Shown here piece after piece: positions 1 through 22,713 of a stretch of 64,000 bases of DNA (position 1 is its first letter; each line of letters opens with the position of its first letter). Source of the stretch: Phaeosaccion multiseriatum (Eukaryota; Ochrophyta, other classes). A program made the position numbers and the translations under genes. Below the pieces are notes generated by a model that did no database searches, was not told the origin of the DNA, and worked only from the letters and a program-made list of their open reading frames with translations. Location: positions 3,100,001-3,164,000 of the forward strand of contig OZ218961.1 in the NCBI GenBank assembly GCA_965112735.1, written 5' to 3'.

Positions 1-557
1 GAGAGGGAGATGGCAGTAGACAGGAGGGGTGAGTGTTGCTGAGGGAAAGGGAGAGGAAAAGGGCAAAAGTCCATGTGTGTGGGGGAGGAGAGGGGTGGGT
101 GAATGCGCCTGTGATATTCAGTAACGGGGTGAGTGAGCGAGTGATTGAGATTGGGTGAGGGAGTGAGAGTGAATGAGCTAGCGAAGGTACCACACCTCAG
201 CCCCACAGAACCGCAATGCTTCGGCAACTCTTCACTGCAACGATGTGTGTCTTCCCGTCCTCACCCACTCCCGTACTGCCCTCGTGGTGCCCTTCCCCTT
301 CCCTTTCGTCCCATCTGAACCCACCCCTCGCCCTCTCCCTCTCTCTCTTCCTCTCCCTCTCCCACTCACTCTCTCTCTCCCTCTCCCTCTCCCACTCACT
401 CTCTCTCTCTTCCTCTCTCTGTCCCTCTCCCTCTCCCACTCCCTCTCTCTCTCTCCCTCTCCCTCTCCTTCTCCCTCTTCCCCCCCCCCCCTCTCTCTCC
501 CTGTCCCTCTCCCCCTCCCCCTCCCTCTCCCTCTCCCTCTCCTTTCGCGTTGACCAG

Positions 558-13418
<12,861 letters not shown>

Positions 13419-13940
13419 GGCGGAGGAGGAGGAGGAGGAGGAGGAGGAGGAGGAGGAGGAGGAGGAGGAGGAGGAGGAGGAGGAGGAGGAGGAGGAGGAG
13501 GAGGAGGAGGAGGAGGAAAAGGAGGAGGAGGAGGAGGAGGAGGAGGAGGAGGAGGAGGAGGAGGAGGAGGAGGAGGAGGAGGAGGAGGAGGAGGAAGAGG
13601 AGGAGGAGGGGAGGTGATGCAATATGAAGCAGGACAAGCGGAGGGAGAGGAAGAGAAAGACGAAAGAGGAGAAGAGGGAGAGGAGGGGGGGCACAGGAGT
13701 GGAGCTCAAGAAGAAGCAAAGGAGCAGGAGCGTAATGTCTTCGGAGAGGAGAGCGCAGGCGGCGAGGTAACGTCGCATTGGAGTGACGAGGAACTAAGAC
13801 AATGCTTCTTGGAGCTCTCCGACGTGCCTCCTACTACAGTACTACAACAGCTTCGACAAGAAGCTGCAGAAGCGGCACCAGTAAAGGGCCTGTCAGAGGT
13901 CGTTGCAAGTCTGACTCAAGGCAGTGGGGCAGCCAAGTAA
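13419..13940 (+). other. Same-frame open extension beyond the channel stop codon
   Basis: After the TAA at 13416-13418 the same reading frame stays open for 173 more codons. It begins with a (GGA)n poly-Gly tract to about 13613, then about 108 non-repetitive residues to a TAA at 13938-13940. The tail is acidic, ends in a helix-rich segment (for example SDEELRQCFLELSD) and has ordinary codon variety. It could be a second channel C-terminus reached by splicing out the stop (for example from the GT at 13379 to an AG within the GGA tract). It could also be a former C-terminus cut off by a recent stop, or chance. Confidence 0.4.
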
Positions 13941-15605
13941 GGGAGGGACCGGCGTGGGGGCAGGGGCCTCGAGTCGAGGGCCTGGCCTCGGAGCCTCTCT
14001 CCAAGTCGTTGCCCAAAGACTACAGTTACGTCCCCCAAATCACGACCCTCACCGCCGGTAGCCTCGCCGCTAAGCAGCCTCGTCGCTCCAGGGAGGAAAG
14101 TATTGAAAAGTAGCCATGGCCCTTCGCCCTGGCTGGCGGGCCTCCACCCGATCGGCCGATCGGAGGAGGGTCAAGGGGTGCAGCAACAGCAGCGAGGATG
14201 GGGGGGGGGGGGAAGCGAACGCAGTCAGCATTGAGGACAGGACCAGCCAACGGCACTGTCGAGGATAAAGGCAAAGGTGCTAAGGGCAATTGAATGACAG
14301 GGGGGGGGGCAAGGGAATGACAAGGCATGAAGCGTTCTTGATGCATGGTCGCGCCGGAGGGCGGGTGGGTGCCTTATGCTTTAGAAAGCACACATGCATA
14401 GACTAGGAGCAATGGTAAGCCCATGCGCGAGGTAAGGGGGGGGGGGTTCAGGGCCAGGTGGCACGGGCCTAGGCTTGGAGATCGTCTCAGCTGGGGGAGA
14501 CCCTAACGAAGACGGACAAAGACGGAAGAGGCTGCAGCGTTCAGTATAACGGGCTGCTGCTTTAAAATATATCAAGGGAGGCACGGATAGTGGGGTAGCG
14601 ATGGCATGCATTACCGGAGGCAGCGATAGCATGCTTTCCCACTTGCTTGGCTTGTGCTGGAAGGAGACAACCACGGACCAATTAATTAAAATCAAATTAA
14701 GCGACGAGCGAAAAGAAGTAATTTGGCCCGAGCGGGTTCCTTAGCCCACCACCTGGGCCGGCCGCGCGATGCACCTCTGTCCAGCAGCTTGGGGGGCGAG
14801 CTTGCCCTGGCTGATCCGCCTCTGCCTCGCGCTGGCGGGCAAGGTCCTTCGCCTGCGATGGGGGAAAGGTGTGGCTGTGTTTCCATACATAGTGAGGATT
14901 TGGACGGTACGGCTGAGCGCGAGGCCAAGGTAAGGGATGCCGTCCTGGAGAAGGGGAATGATGGCTGTCGGGTGTTGGAGTAAGAGGCAGAGGTGATAGA
15001 GGAGATGAGTCGCTGGTTGCGCGCGACGGAAGACAAAGCTCGTGGCCCTTGTCGAGACTGCATACAGTGACCAAAGCAGACACATCAGGCAGAAAGAGGC
15101 TCAATGCGAACACATGCAACAGCGCAGAGGCAGGAAAGCCATATAATACTTCGAACATATATATTCACAGTGTCCCACTTGTCTCTGTGCCCCCCCTCCC
15201 CCTCGACGACGCCGTACGCACTTTGTCGTGCACTCCGGATGGGTGGAGGAGTCCGCCGCTGCTTTCAGAGCACTCGTCTCTTCCTGTCACGCACACACAC
15301 ACACACACACACATGGAGACGGCTCAGTAGACGTGGGGGGGGTCCACCGTCACACTCGGCACGGAAGAAGCCTGCTCGCAAGTGCTCTCCTCTTTGAAGA
15401 CACAGGCCATCCACAGGCAGTAGGGTAAGACCCCCGCCCTTCACCCCAAGGGATCATTCTTGACATCGACACCGTGTGTCGATCGTACCGAAACGATACT
15501 GCAGCTCCGGTTGCCTCTTTCTCCCCTCTCCGCCTCCATGCCCCTTTCTCTCGCGCACCTTAAACCCCTACTCTACCTCCTCTTCTCCCTTCCCTCCTCC
15601 AACCT
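13941..15605. other. Gene-poor interval after the calcium channel
   Basis: No convincing gene seen. It contains scattered frames of under 150 codons in both directions, several G-homopolymer runs, an AT-rich stretch near 14565-14700 and 15135-15175, and an (AC)n microsatellite at about 15290-15313. A short plus-strand stretch near 14895-15060 looks coding in composition but is broken by stops, so it may be gene debris. Confidence 0.5.
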
Positions 15606-15711
15606 CACCTCACCTCCCTCTTGCAGTCTGCTGTTCTTGGTTAAGCCTTAAGGTGCGACAGCCATTGCAAAAGCCCACGCAAGCCACATAGACTCCTGGT
15701 TGAACCTTACT
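15606..15711 (-). pseudogene. Truncated, decayed copy of the PROPPIN (Atg18/WIPI) gene
   Basis: Two blocks match the intact PROPPIN gene at 27806-28050. Block 15652-15711 aligns with 27991-28050 (exon 1 region encoding FNQDSTCLAVGFHDGYRI), with roughly three quarters of bases identical and one-base indels. Block 15606-15640 aligns with 27806-27843 (end of exon 1 plus the intron donor). About 150 bp between them is deleted and the frame hits stops. Because donor and intron bases are retained, it is a genomic duplicate rather than a retrocopy. It lies 290 bp upstream of PPR-SMR gene 1. Confidence 0.75.
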
Positions 15712-16000
15712 GGTGCTGGAGTGGCACTGCTCGTTTGCTCCACTCCCTGTCGCGCTTTGTTACTCAGTGTACTCTGCCTCATACGCCCCGCGGGACTGAC
15801 CGATTATGACCGTCCAGCAGAGCAACTTTCAGCTTTCCCTCAATTTCAGGAAGGGAGCCGTTGCAGAGGCTCCTACAGCCCCGAGGGAAAGGACAAGTTA
15901 TAAATGGTTAATGGGGGAAGAAAAGTAAAGCAGGAGAGTTGTCATCCGCGGCCATCTGTGAGGCACTGGTCTGACCCCGGAGAACTCGCTGTGTGCTCGG

Positions 16001-18421
16001 ATGAGGAGAGTATGCAGTAGTAGCAGAAGCGGGGGGAGGAGGCACAGATGCGGGAGGCGGCGGAGAGCTCCCGGTGGAAGAGATGCTCCGTCTGGCGCAG
16101 CCCCAGCCCCGGCCTGTGGTCTCACTCCAGCGTATCTGGCAGCCTTCCACGCCACGGCACGCCAGCGGTGCTTGTCAAGCGGATGGGGTGTAACTTTCAG
16201 GGCGAGCAGTACCAGTGACGGGGCTTGTTTCTCAACAAGTAGTATTCCCCCTCCTGGAGATGAGGAGGGGGTCCCAGCGCCCTCGTTGTGGCTCGCGACA
16301 CTGGAGCGTTTGGAGGCCGCGCGGGAGGCCAGGGACTGGGAGAGAGTGCGCGGCGAGTGGGAGGCGGCGGTGCGATCGCCACTGCCCATTGACGCGCCTC
16401 TTCTCGACGCAGTCGTGGAGGCTTTCGGCCACTGCGGCCCATGTGAGGAGACGCTTGCCCTGCTGAGGGACATCAAGATGCAGAAGCACGGAGCGTTCAT
16501 GCCTAACGTCCTCCACTACAACACCAATATTAAGGCCTGTGGTCGGGCTCGGAGATACGATGAAGCCATGGATCTCCTTCGGGAGATGCCTGTAGTGGGA
16601 TTGCAGCCGGACTGCCGAACGTACTCGGCAGCGATTGTGGCGTGTGGTTTCGGGGGGAGGGCAGACCAGGCACTGCAGCTTCTTAGGGACATGCAAGCGC
16701 AGGGGCTTCCACCCGACAATCGCAATTTGAGCGCCGCTATCGCCGCTGTGGGTAGAGCTGGCCAGCCTGAAGAAGCGCTGCGGCTGCTGGAAAGAGTACC
16801 CGAGTACGGCTTGGAGGCCGATGCCGGCAATGTTGCTGCCGCCATCGACGTGTGCAGTCGGGCGGGATGGTTGGACGCGGCATGGGACCTGTGGGATGAG
16901 GTGATGGCAGGAGATATGGTCCTGGATATGTACCTGTACTCTGCGGCCTTGCGTCTCTGTGTCGCGTCGAGGAGATGGGACAGAGCTTTGGAGCTGCTGA
17001 GGGGCATGGAAGGGGAAGGCATGATACTCGATCGATACCACTACAATATTGCGATGGATGCCTGCGTCAAGAGCGGGGAGTACGACAAACCTCTGGAGCT
17101 GCTGAAGAGTATGAAGGAGGAGGGACCCGCTCCGGATGTAGTGAGCTACAACGCCGCCATTGATGCATGCGGCAAGGCTGGTCAATATATGGAGGCGTTG
17201 GGGTTGTTGAGGGAGATGAGGGAAGGAGGACCTACTCCGGATGTAAGGAGCTACACCGCCGCCATGGATGCATGCGCCAAGGCTGGTCGACACGCGGAGG
17301 CGTTGAGGTTGTTGAGGCAGATGAAGGAAGGAGGACCCGCTCCGAATGTATGGAGCTACAGTGCTGCTATTAATGCATGCGCCAAGGCCGGTCGGCACGT
17401 GGATGCATTGGGGTTGTTGAGGGAGATGAAGGAGGGAGGACCCGCTCCTGAAGCATGGAGCTACACCGCTGCTATTGACGCATGCGGCAAGGCCGGTCGA
17501 CACGTGGATGCATTGGTTCTGTTGAGGGAGATGAAGGAAGGAGGACCCGCTCCGGATGTAGTGAGCTACAACGCCGCCATTGATGCATGCGGCAAGGCTG
17601 GTCAATATATGGAGGCGTTGGGGTTGTTGAGGGAGATGAGGGAAGGAGGACCTACTCCGGATGTAAGGAGCTACACCGCCGCCATGGATGCATGCGCCAA
17701 GGCCGGTCGACACGTGGAAGCGTTGAGGTTGCTGAAGGAGATGAAGGAAGGAGGACCTACTCCGGATGTAAGGAGCTACAACGCTGCTATTAACGCATGC
17801 GCCAAGGCCGGTCGACACGTGGAGGCATTGAGGTTGCTGAGGGAGATGAAGGAAGGAGGACCAACTTCTAATGTTGTGAGCTACACCATCGCCATTGATG
17901 CATGTGCCAAGGGTGGTCAGTACATGGAGGCGTTGAGGTTGCTGAGGGAGATGAAGCAAGGAGGACCCGCTCCAAACGTATGGAGCTACAACACCGCCAT
18001 TCATGCGTGCGCCAATGCTTGTCAGCACATTGAGGCGTTGGGGCTCTTCAGGGAGATGAAGGCTGAAGGACTGGTTCCGGACTCAGTCACCTACACCGCC
18101 ACCATTATCGCTTTGCACGAAGGCGGCGACGAGGAGGCTGCTGACGAGGTGTACGCAGAGGCCGTGTCGTGGGGGGTGTTTAAACACTGGGTGGGGCTGG
18201 GGAGGGACGTGGACTTGAGACGCTTCGGCATGGGAGTGGGCAAGGCAGCGCTTCGTCACGCGCATTCAGAGGCGAAGGTGGAGAGTGTGATCAACGTCAT
18301 CACAGGCAGAGGAAGGCTGCCCGCGGTGCTGGCCTACTTGCAGGAGAGAGCAGGAGTCGAAGTGTGGGAAGACAAACACCACCCCGGGAGAGTGGTGATG
18401 CGAGTCGCTGGTACAAAGTAG
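16001..18421 (+). CDS. Pentatricopeptide repeat protein with C-terminal SMR-like domain (PPR-SMR 1)
   Basis: Intronless, 806 aa. PPR proteins bind organelle RNA base by base. The first ~80 residues are Arg/Ser/Ala-rich and lack acidic residues, as in an organelle transit peptide. From about residue 165 come some 16 tandem 35-residue repeats of the form YNAAIDACAKAG..EALGLLREMK. The last ~80 residues match an SMR domain but look damaged: the LDxH motif reads VDLRRF (His lost), and relative to the paralogue at 20291 about 8 residues are missing after ITGRGR. It is a close duplicate of that gene with three more repeats. It contains a 420-bp internal duplication. A 598-codon antisense open frame is a composition shadow. 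Target RNA and organelle are unknown. Confidence 0.93.
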   Translation: MRRVCSSSRSGGRRHRCGRRRRAPGGRDAPSGAAPAPACGLTPAYLAAFHATARQRCLSSGWGVTFRASSTSDGACFSTSSIPPPGDEEGVPAPSLWLATLERLEAAREARDWERVRGEWEAAVRSPLPIDAPLLDAVVEAFGHCGPCEETLALLRDIKMQKHGAFMPNVLHYNTNIKACGRARRYDEAMDLLREMPVVGLQPDCRTYSAAIVACGFGGRADQALQLLRDMQAQGLPPDNRNLSAAIAAVGRAGQPEEALRLLERVPEYGLEADAGNVAAAIDVCSRAGWLDAAWDLWDEVMAGDMVLDMYLYSAALRLCVASRRWDRALELLRGMEGEGMILDRYHYNIAMDACVKSGEYDKPLELLKSMKEEGPAPDVVSYNAAIDACGKAGQYMEALGLLREMREGGPTPDVRSYTAAMDACAKAGRHAEALRLLRQMKEGGPAPNVWSYSAAINACAKAGRHVDALGLLREMKEGGPAPEAWSYTAAIDACGKAGRHVDALVLLREMKEGGPAPDVVSYNAAIDACGKAGQYMEALGLLREMREGGPTPDVRSYTAAMDACAKAGRHVEALRLLKEMKEGGPTPDVRSYNAAINACAKAGRHVEALRLLREMKEGGPTSNVVSYTIAIDACAKGGQYMEALRLLREMKQGGPAPNVWSYNTAIHACANACQHIEALGLFREMKAEGLVPDSVTYTATIIALHEGGDEEAADEVYAEAVSWGVFKHWVGLGRDVDLRRFGMGVGKAALRHAHSEAKVESVINVITGRGRLPAVLAYLQERAGVEVWEDKHHPGRVVMRVAGTK
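17122..17703 (+). repeat. Recent 420-bp internal duplication of four PPR units
   Basis: Bases 17122-17283 recur without mismatch at 17542-17703, a shift of exactly 420 bp (four 105-bp PPR units). The intervening units have diverged slightly, so the exact tract marks a recent unequal exchange or gene conversion. Confidence 0.9.
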
Positions 18422-18662
18422 AACTGAGATGAGCCCTTTCACAACAATACATCCAGTGTTTTTGTTTTTATTTTACATGTCACAGCAGCTTCAACCTGAT
18501 GTGACGCTCTCTGCCTGTGTGACCTCAACACGGCTGATGGCGAAGGTTGCCCGGCCTTCCTCACTTCATTCAGCTGTTTCCCTCAAAAGTAGGCGGCGGA
18601 GCAGGCAGTGTAGACGGGTGCAGTGTTGTCGGTGTCGATGGTGCCAAAGCTCTACGGGCCAG

Positions 18663-19955
18663 CTATGCCTCCACCCTCGCATGCTCGACTATCAATTCCT
18701 TGCTGACGCGATTCAAGACGCGAAAAAGCTCCGTTTTCCCTGCACAACCTTCGCCAGCGTCAGCGCATCGGGAGCCGACACAAGAGCCGAGCACGAGCCT
18801 TCGAGTCTCGGGGTCTAATTCGGCGAGGACGTCATCGCGCAGGGCGGCGAGAACTGCACGGCAAGCGACAGGATCGGCGGGGTCGAGGCGCCCGTGCTTG
18901 CTGAGGACGTTGGCCAGGCGCTGAGGCGTCACTAAAGCGAGCACTTCGTACCGCGCCGCCTCCACTTCATCCGCACCCCCTCCTCCTCCTCCTCCTCCTC
19001 CTCCTCCTCCTCCTCCTCCTCCTCCTCCTCCTCCTCCTCCTCCTCCTCCTCCTCCTCCGCCCCCGCCACCGTCGCCGCCGCCCCTTTTGCTCCGCAGCCG
19101 CCATTCATCGTTGCGGAATTCTTGGCGTTCGTTGAACGCCGCGATTTTCCGTTTGAGCAAGCCACGGCTCCGCCCCACGGGGCACAGGTGCAGCTGCGGT
19201 GCACCACCACCGGGCCTCCCACCGCTATCCCAGTGGAGGTCTTCGATCGGCCTGACGACGAGTCCCTCGGCGAGGTTGCCTGGAGTGCAGCCGAGCGCGT
19301 CGGCGGGCAACGCCGGAAGGCCGAGAGAGGACGCGATGGTGGACGGGAAGTCAACCGGCAACGTCAGCATCTCGGCGAGCGTCCCGGTGGCCAGAGCAGC
19401 GGAAAAGGGCATCCCAGCCCGGGTACACACGTCGCGCGCACCGGTCCAGCCGAGGTAGAAGCTCCGACCCCCACTCAACACGACGCTGACGTCAAAGGCC
19501 TGGAAACGGAGGCCAGGGCAGTAGTGGATCCCGCGCTGGACTGGGAGGAGACCAGGCACAGCGGGGACGGCTGGGTGCGGGTAGCACCCACCAAACAGCT
19601 CGCCGTACACCTGGACCTGCTCGATGGTGGAGGACGGCGAGAGGCCGCCGCCGACGGCTGTGAAAATGCGTCGGGCCGGCGGGTCGAGCGCCTGACTCAA
19701 TCGCTGCGAGCGGAAGCCGTAGAAATCGTCCGAGTTTTCGAGGATGCCGGTTCGCTTGCAGTACCAAGTGGTCAGTGGCATCGTCACTGCTGGCTCATTG
19801 GCGGAGGCCCCTTGCGTTGGGCAAATTAGTATTGAAAAATTTGCTCCATGGACCTTCTCAGTGGCCACCCACGTTCGGCGCCCGCGTCCGCCGCTGCCTT
19901 GGTAGTCTGAAGCAGAGTCCTCTGGTATTTTCTCGTATTTGGAGAAGGTAGGCAT
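18663..19955 (-). CDS. Rnl2-family (T4 RnlB-like) RNA ligase
   Basis: 430 aa, single exon; ATP-dependent RNA end joining or repair. The start fits family N-termini (F-x-KYEKI) and is followed by nucleotidyltransferase motif I, EKVHGANF, with the adenylated Lys at K34. Further motifs are KRTGILEN, the YGELFGG.YPHP motif, FQAFDV, EGLVVRP (motif IV) and LLKRKIAAFNER (motif V). A run of about 30 Gly encoded by a GGN array (sense strand GGA) sits between the catalytic and C-terminal helical domains, in frame. The downstream helical segment resembles the Rnl2 C-terminal domain. It lies between two PPR-SMR genes, converging on the first and diverging from the second. Relatives include trypanosome RNA-editing ligases. 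No clear transit peptide is present unless an upstream exon was missed. Confidence 0.9.
   Translation of the reverse strand: MPTFSKYEKIPEDSASDYQGSGGRGRRTWVATEKVHGANFSILICPTQGASANEPAVTMPLTTWYCKRTGILENSDDFYGFRSQRLSQALDPPARRIFTAVGGGLSPSSTIEQVQVYGELFGGCYPHPAVPAVPGLLPVQRGIHYCPGLRFQAFDVSVVLSGGRSFYLGWTGARDVCTRAGMPFSAALATGTLAEMLTLPVDFPSTIASSLGLPALPADALGCTPGNLAEGLVVRPIEDLHWDSGGRPGGGAPQLHLCPVGRSRGLLKRKIAAFNERQEFRNDEWRLRSKRGGGDGGGGGGGGGGGGGGGGGGGGGGGGGGGGGGGGADEVEAARYEVLALVTPQRLANVLSKHGRLDPADPVACRAVLAALRDDVLAELDPETRRLVLGSCVGSRCADAGEGCAGKTELFRVLNRVSKELIVEHARVEA
18973..19062 (-). repeat. (GGA)n array encoding poly-Gly inside the RNA ligase
   Basis: About 29 CCT units on the plus strand, read as GGA on the coding strand, in frame as glycine. 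The array would form a flexible linker between the two ligase domains. Confidence 0.9.
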
Positions 19956-20290
19956 CGTTTGGTAGCTTGTACCGGCCGGATGGGGTCATCGCCAGATGGG
20001 AGAAAAATCCTTGCACGTTCCCTTCCCCCAAAACCCACATCTGGTGCCTTCCTCTAGCGAAGAGAGTGATCATGCTACCACCAGCATTACCTTCGCGTCT
20101 CATACTGCCTTCCCAACTTCTTCCCTTGCCTCGGGCCGCTTCTTACAACCGTATTTGGGTGATCCCTCTTTTTATTCCTTTTACCACCAAACCAAACCAA
20201 AAGCAAGGAATGTGTTGGTACTCGCGGCCATCTGTAAACCTCTCTCTTTTTTCTCTTTTTATCAGCCAACTACCCTGATTAGGTCTTCGG
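19956..20290. promoter_or_regulatory. Divergent promoter region, RNA ligase / PPR-SMR 2
   Basis: 335 bp between two start codons pointing outward, so it must hold both promoters and 5' UTRs. Pyrimidine- and AT-richer than the flanking exons. A short match to the region upstream of PPR-SMR 1 (CGCGGCCATCTGT, at about 15950 and 20222) is the only conserved piece of the duplicated 5' flank. Confidence 0.6.
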
Positions 20291-22420
20291 ATGAGGAGAG
20301 TATGCAGCAGCAGCAGCAGAAGCGGGGAGAGAAGGCACAGATACGGGAGGCGGCGGAGAGCTCCTGGTGGAAGAGATGCTCCGTCTGGCGCAGCCCCAGC
20401 CCCGGCCTGTGGTCTCACTCCAGCGTATCTGGCAGCCTTCCACGCCACGGCACGCCAGCGGTGCCTGTCAAGCGGATGGGGTGTAACTTTCAGGGCGAGC
20501 AGTACCAGTGACGTGGCTTGTTTCTCAACAAGTAGTATCCCCCCTCCTTCTGCTGCTGACGACGCGTTCCCAGCGCCCTCGTTGTGGCTCGCGACACTGG
20601 AGCGTTTGGAGGCCGCGCGGGAGGCCAGGGACTGGGAGAGAGTGCGCGGCGAGTGGGAGGCGGCGGTGCGGTCGCCACTGCCCATTGACGCGCCTCTTCT
20701 CGACGCAGTCGTGGAGGCTTTCGGCCACTGCGGCCGATGGGAAGAGACGCTTGGATTGCTGAGGGAGATCCAGACGCAGAAGTACGGAGCGTTGATACCA
20801 CACGTTGCCCACTACAATGCCGCCATTAACGCCTGCGGCCGGGCTCGGAGATACGATGAAGCTATGGATCTCCTTCGGGAGATGCCTATCGCGGGATTGC
20901 AGCCGGACTCGCGGACCTATTCGGCTGCGATTGTGGCGTGTGGCTTCCGGGGGAGGGCAGACCAGGCACTGCAGCTTCTGAAGGACATGCAAGCACAGGG
21001 CCTTCCACCCGACAATCGCAATTTGAGCGCTGCTATCGCCGCTGTGGGCAGAGCTGGCCGGCCTGAAGAAGCGCTGCGGCTGCTGGAAAGAGTACCCGAG
21101 TACGGCTTGGAGGCCGATGCCGGCAACTTCGAGGCCGCCATCCAGGTGTGCAGTCGGGCGGGATGGTTGGACGCGGCATGGGACCTGTGGGATGAGGTGG
21201 TGGCAGGAGACATGGTCCTGGATGCGTACCTGTACTCTGCGGCCTTGCGTCTCTGTGTCGCGTCGAGGAGATGGGACAGAGCTTTGGAGCTGCTGAGGGG
21301 CATGGAAGGGGAAGGCGTCATACCCGATCGATACCACTACAATATTGCGATGGATGCCTGCGTCAAGAGCGGGGAGTACGACAAACCTCTGGAGCTGCTG
21401 AAGAGTATGAAGAAGGAGGGACCCGCTCCGAATGTAGTGAGCTACAACACTGCCATTGATGCGTGTGCCAAGGCCGGTCGACACGTGGAGGCGTTGGGGT
21501 TGTTGAGGGAGATGAAGGAGGGAGGATCCGCTCCGGATGTAAGGAGCTACAACGCTGTCATTTATGCATGCGCCAAGGCTGGTCGACACGTAGAGGCGTT
21601 GAGTTTGTTGAGGCAGATGAAGGAAGCAGGACCCGCTCCGATTGTAGTGAGCTACAACACTGCCATTGATGCATGCGCCAAGGCTGCTCGACACGCGGAG
21701 GCGTTGGGGTTGTTGAGGGAGATGAGGGAAGGAGGACCCGCTCCGAATGCAAGGAGCTACACCGCCGCCATTCATGCATGCGCCAAGGCCGGTCGACACG
21801 TGGAGGCGTTGAGGTTGTTGAGGGAGATGAAGGAAGGAGGACCCGCTCCGGAAGTAAGGAGCTACACCGCCGCGATTGATGCATGCGCCAAGGCTGGTCA
21901 ATACGTGGAGGCATTGGGGTTGTTGAGGGGAATGAAGGCGGGAGGACCCGCTCCGGATATAAGGAGCTACAACGCTGCCATTGATGCATGTGCCAAGGGT
22001 GGTCGACACGTGGAGGCGTTAGAACTATTGAGGGAGATGAAGGAAGAAGGACCCGCTCCGGATGTAAGGAGCTACAGCGCCACCATTGGCGCTTTGCAGG
22101 AGGGCGGCGACGAGGAGGCTGCTGACGAGCTGTACGCAGAGGCCTTATCGCAAGGGGTCTTGAATCACTGGAAGAAAGGGGGGCAGGAGGTGGACTTGCA
22201 CAACTTCACCAGGGCAATGAGCAAGGCAGCCCTTCGTCACGTGCTCTCCGTGGAAAAGGTGGAGGGTGAGATCCAAGTCATCACAGGCCGGGGCAGAGGC
22301 AGTGAGGACGGCGTCAGCGTTCTCAAGCCGGCCGTGCTGGCCTACTTGCAGGAGAGAGCAGGAGTCGATGTGTGGGAAGACGAACACAACCCCGGGATGG
22401 TGGTGATGAAGCGTCGCTGA
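20291..22420 (+). CDS. Pentatricopeptide repeat protein with intact SMR domain (PPR-SMR 2)
   Basis: 709 aa, intronless, near-identical in its first half to PPR-SMR 1, including the basic N-terminal targeting-like segment. It has about 13 PPR units. The C-terminal SMR domain is complete here: VDLHNF (the LDxH-type motif with His), a stretch of alternating helix, ITGRGRGSEDGVS and LKPAVLAYLQ. SMR domains in plant PPR-SMR proteins are nucleic-acid binding and sometimes nucleolytic, for example in chloroplast rRNA or mRNA processing. Comparing the two copies, this one keeps the ancestral C-terminus and has three fewer repeats. Confidence 0.93.
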   Translation: MRRVCSSSSRSGERRHRYGRRRRAPGGRDAPSGAAPAPACGLTPAYLAAFHATARQRCLSSGWGVTFRASSTSDVACFSTSSIPPPSAADDAFPAPSLWLATLERLEAAREARDWERVRGEWEAAVRSPLPIDAPLLDAVVEAFGHCGRWEETLGLLREIQTQKYGALIPHVAHYNAAINACGRARRYDEAMDLLREMPIAGLQPDSRTYSAAIVACGFRGRADQALQLLKDMQAQGLPPDNRNLSAAIAAVGRAGRPEEALRLLERVPEYGLEADAGNFEAAIQVCSRAGWLDAAWDLWDEVVAGDMVLDAYLYSAALRLCVASRRWDRALELLRGMEGEGVIPDRYHYNIAMDACVKSGEYDKPLELLKSMKKEGPAPNVVSYNTAIDACAKAGRHVEALGLLREMKEGGSAPDVRSYNAVIYACAKAGRHVEALSLLRQMKEAGPAPIVVSYNTAIDACAKAARHAEALGLLREMREGGPAPNARSYTAAIHACAKAGRHVEALRLLREMKEGGPAPEVRSYTAAIDACAKAGQYVEALGLLRGMKAGGPAPDIRSYNAAIDACAKGGRHVEALELLREMKEEGPAPDVRSYSATIGALQEGGDEEAADELYAEALSQGVLNHWKKGGQEVDLHNFTRAMSKAALRHVLSVEKVEGEIQVITGRGRGSEDGVSVLKPAVLAYLQERAGVDVWEDEHNPGMVVMKRR

Positions 22421-22665
22421 TAGGAAGTAGAATGGAGAAATTGCTTTTTTTTTTCTTGTTCTTTTTTCCCCTGCTTACGTAACAACCGGAGAGTAGGTAT
22501 GATATCAAGCCAAGCCCAGTGACCGGGCTACTCCCCAACAGAGCACACTGAGTACCTTCCTTAAGCTCAGAACATGCACTGGGTTGGAACGGCGCTCATC
22601 TGATGACCTTCGCCATCCGGCGGCGTGTACTCAGCTGTGGTGCTCTGTAGCGTCTTTGTCGGCGA

Positions 22666-22708
22666 GTTGCTGCTTGCCGTTAGGTCATGAATCCACTGGG
22701 AGATGCTG
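22666..22708 (-). pseudogene. Relic duplicate of the hydrolase 3' end
   Basis: Reading on the minus strand gives SISQWIHDLTASSN, matching the hydrolase C-terminus VVQWMHDFTASN at 22717-22752, with conservative changes and no stop at the same place. The copy starts just past the hydrolase stop codon, so it is the tail of a former tandem paralogue or a short tandem duplication. Confidence 0.65.
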
Positions 22709-22713
22709 GGTGG

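Noticed and set aside
216-557. Start of the channel at the ATG at 216
   Set aside because: The ~90 codons that follow are CT-microsatellite typical of an intron 3' end, and a good acceptor lies at 556-557 just before conserved coding sequence.
14697-15158. 153-codon minus-strand frame between the channel and PPR-SMR 1
   Set aside because: Pro/Ser/Arg-rich without domain, overlaps other frames of similar quality, and has no splice partners.
16232-18028. 598-codon antisense frame, with a similar one at 20525-22009
   Set aside because: Repeating shadow of the PPR codons on the other strand; no independent start context, and the pattern follows the 105-bp PPR period.
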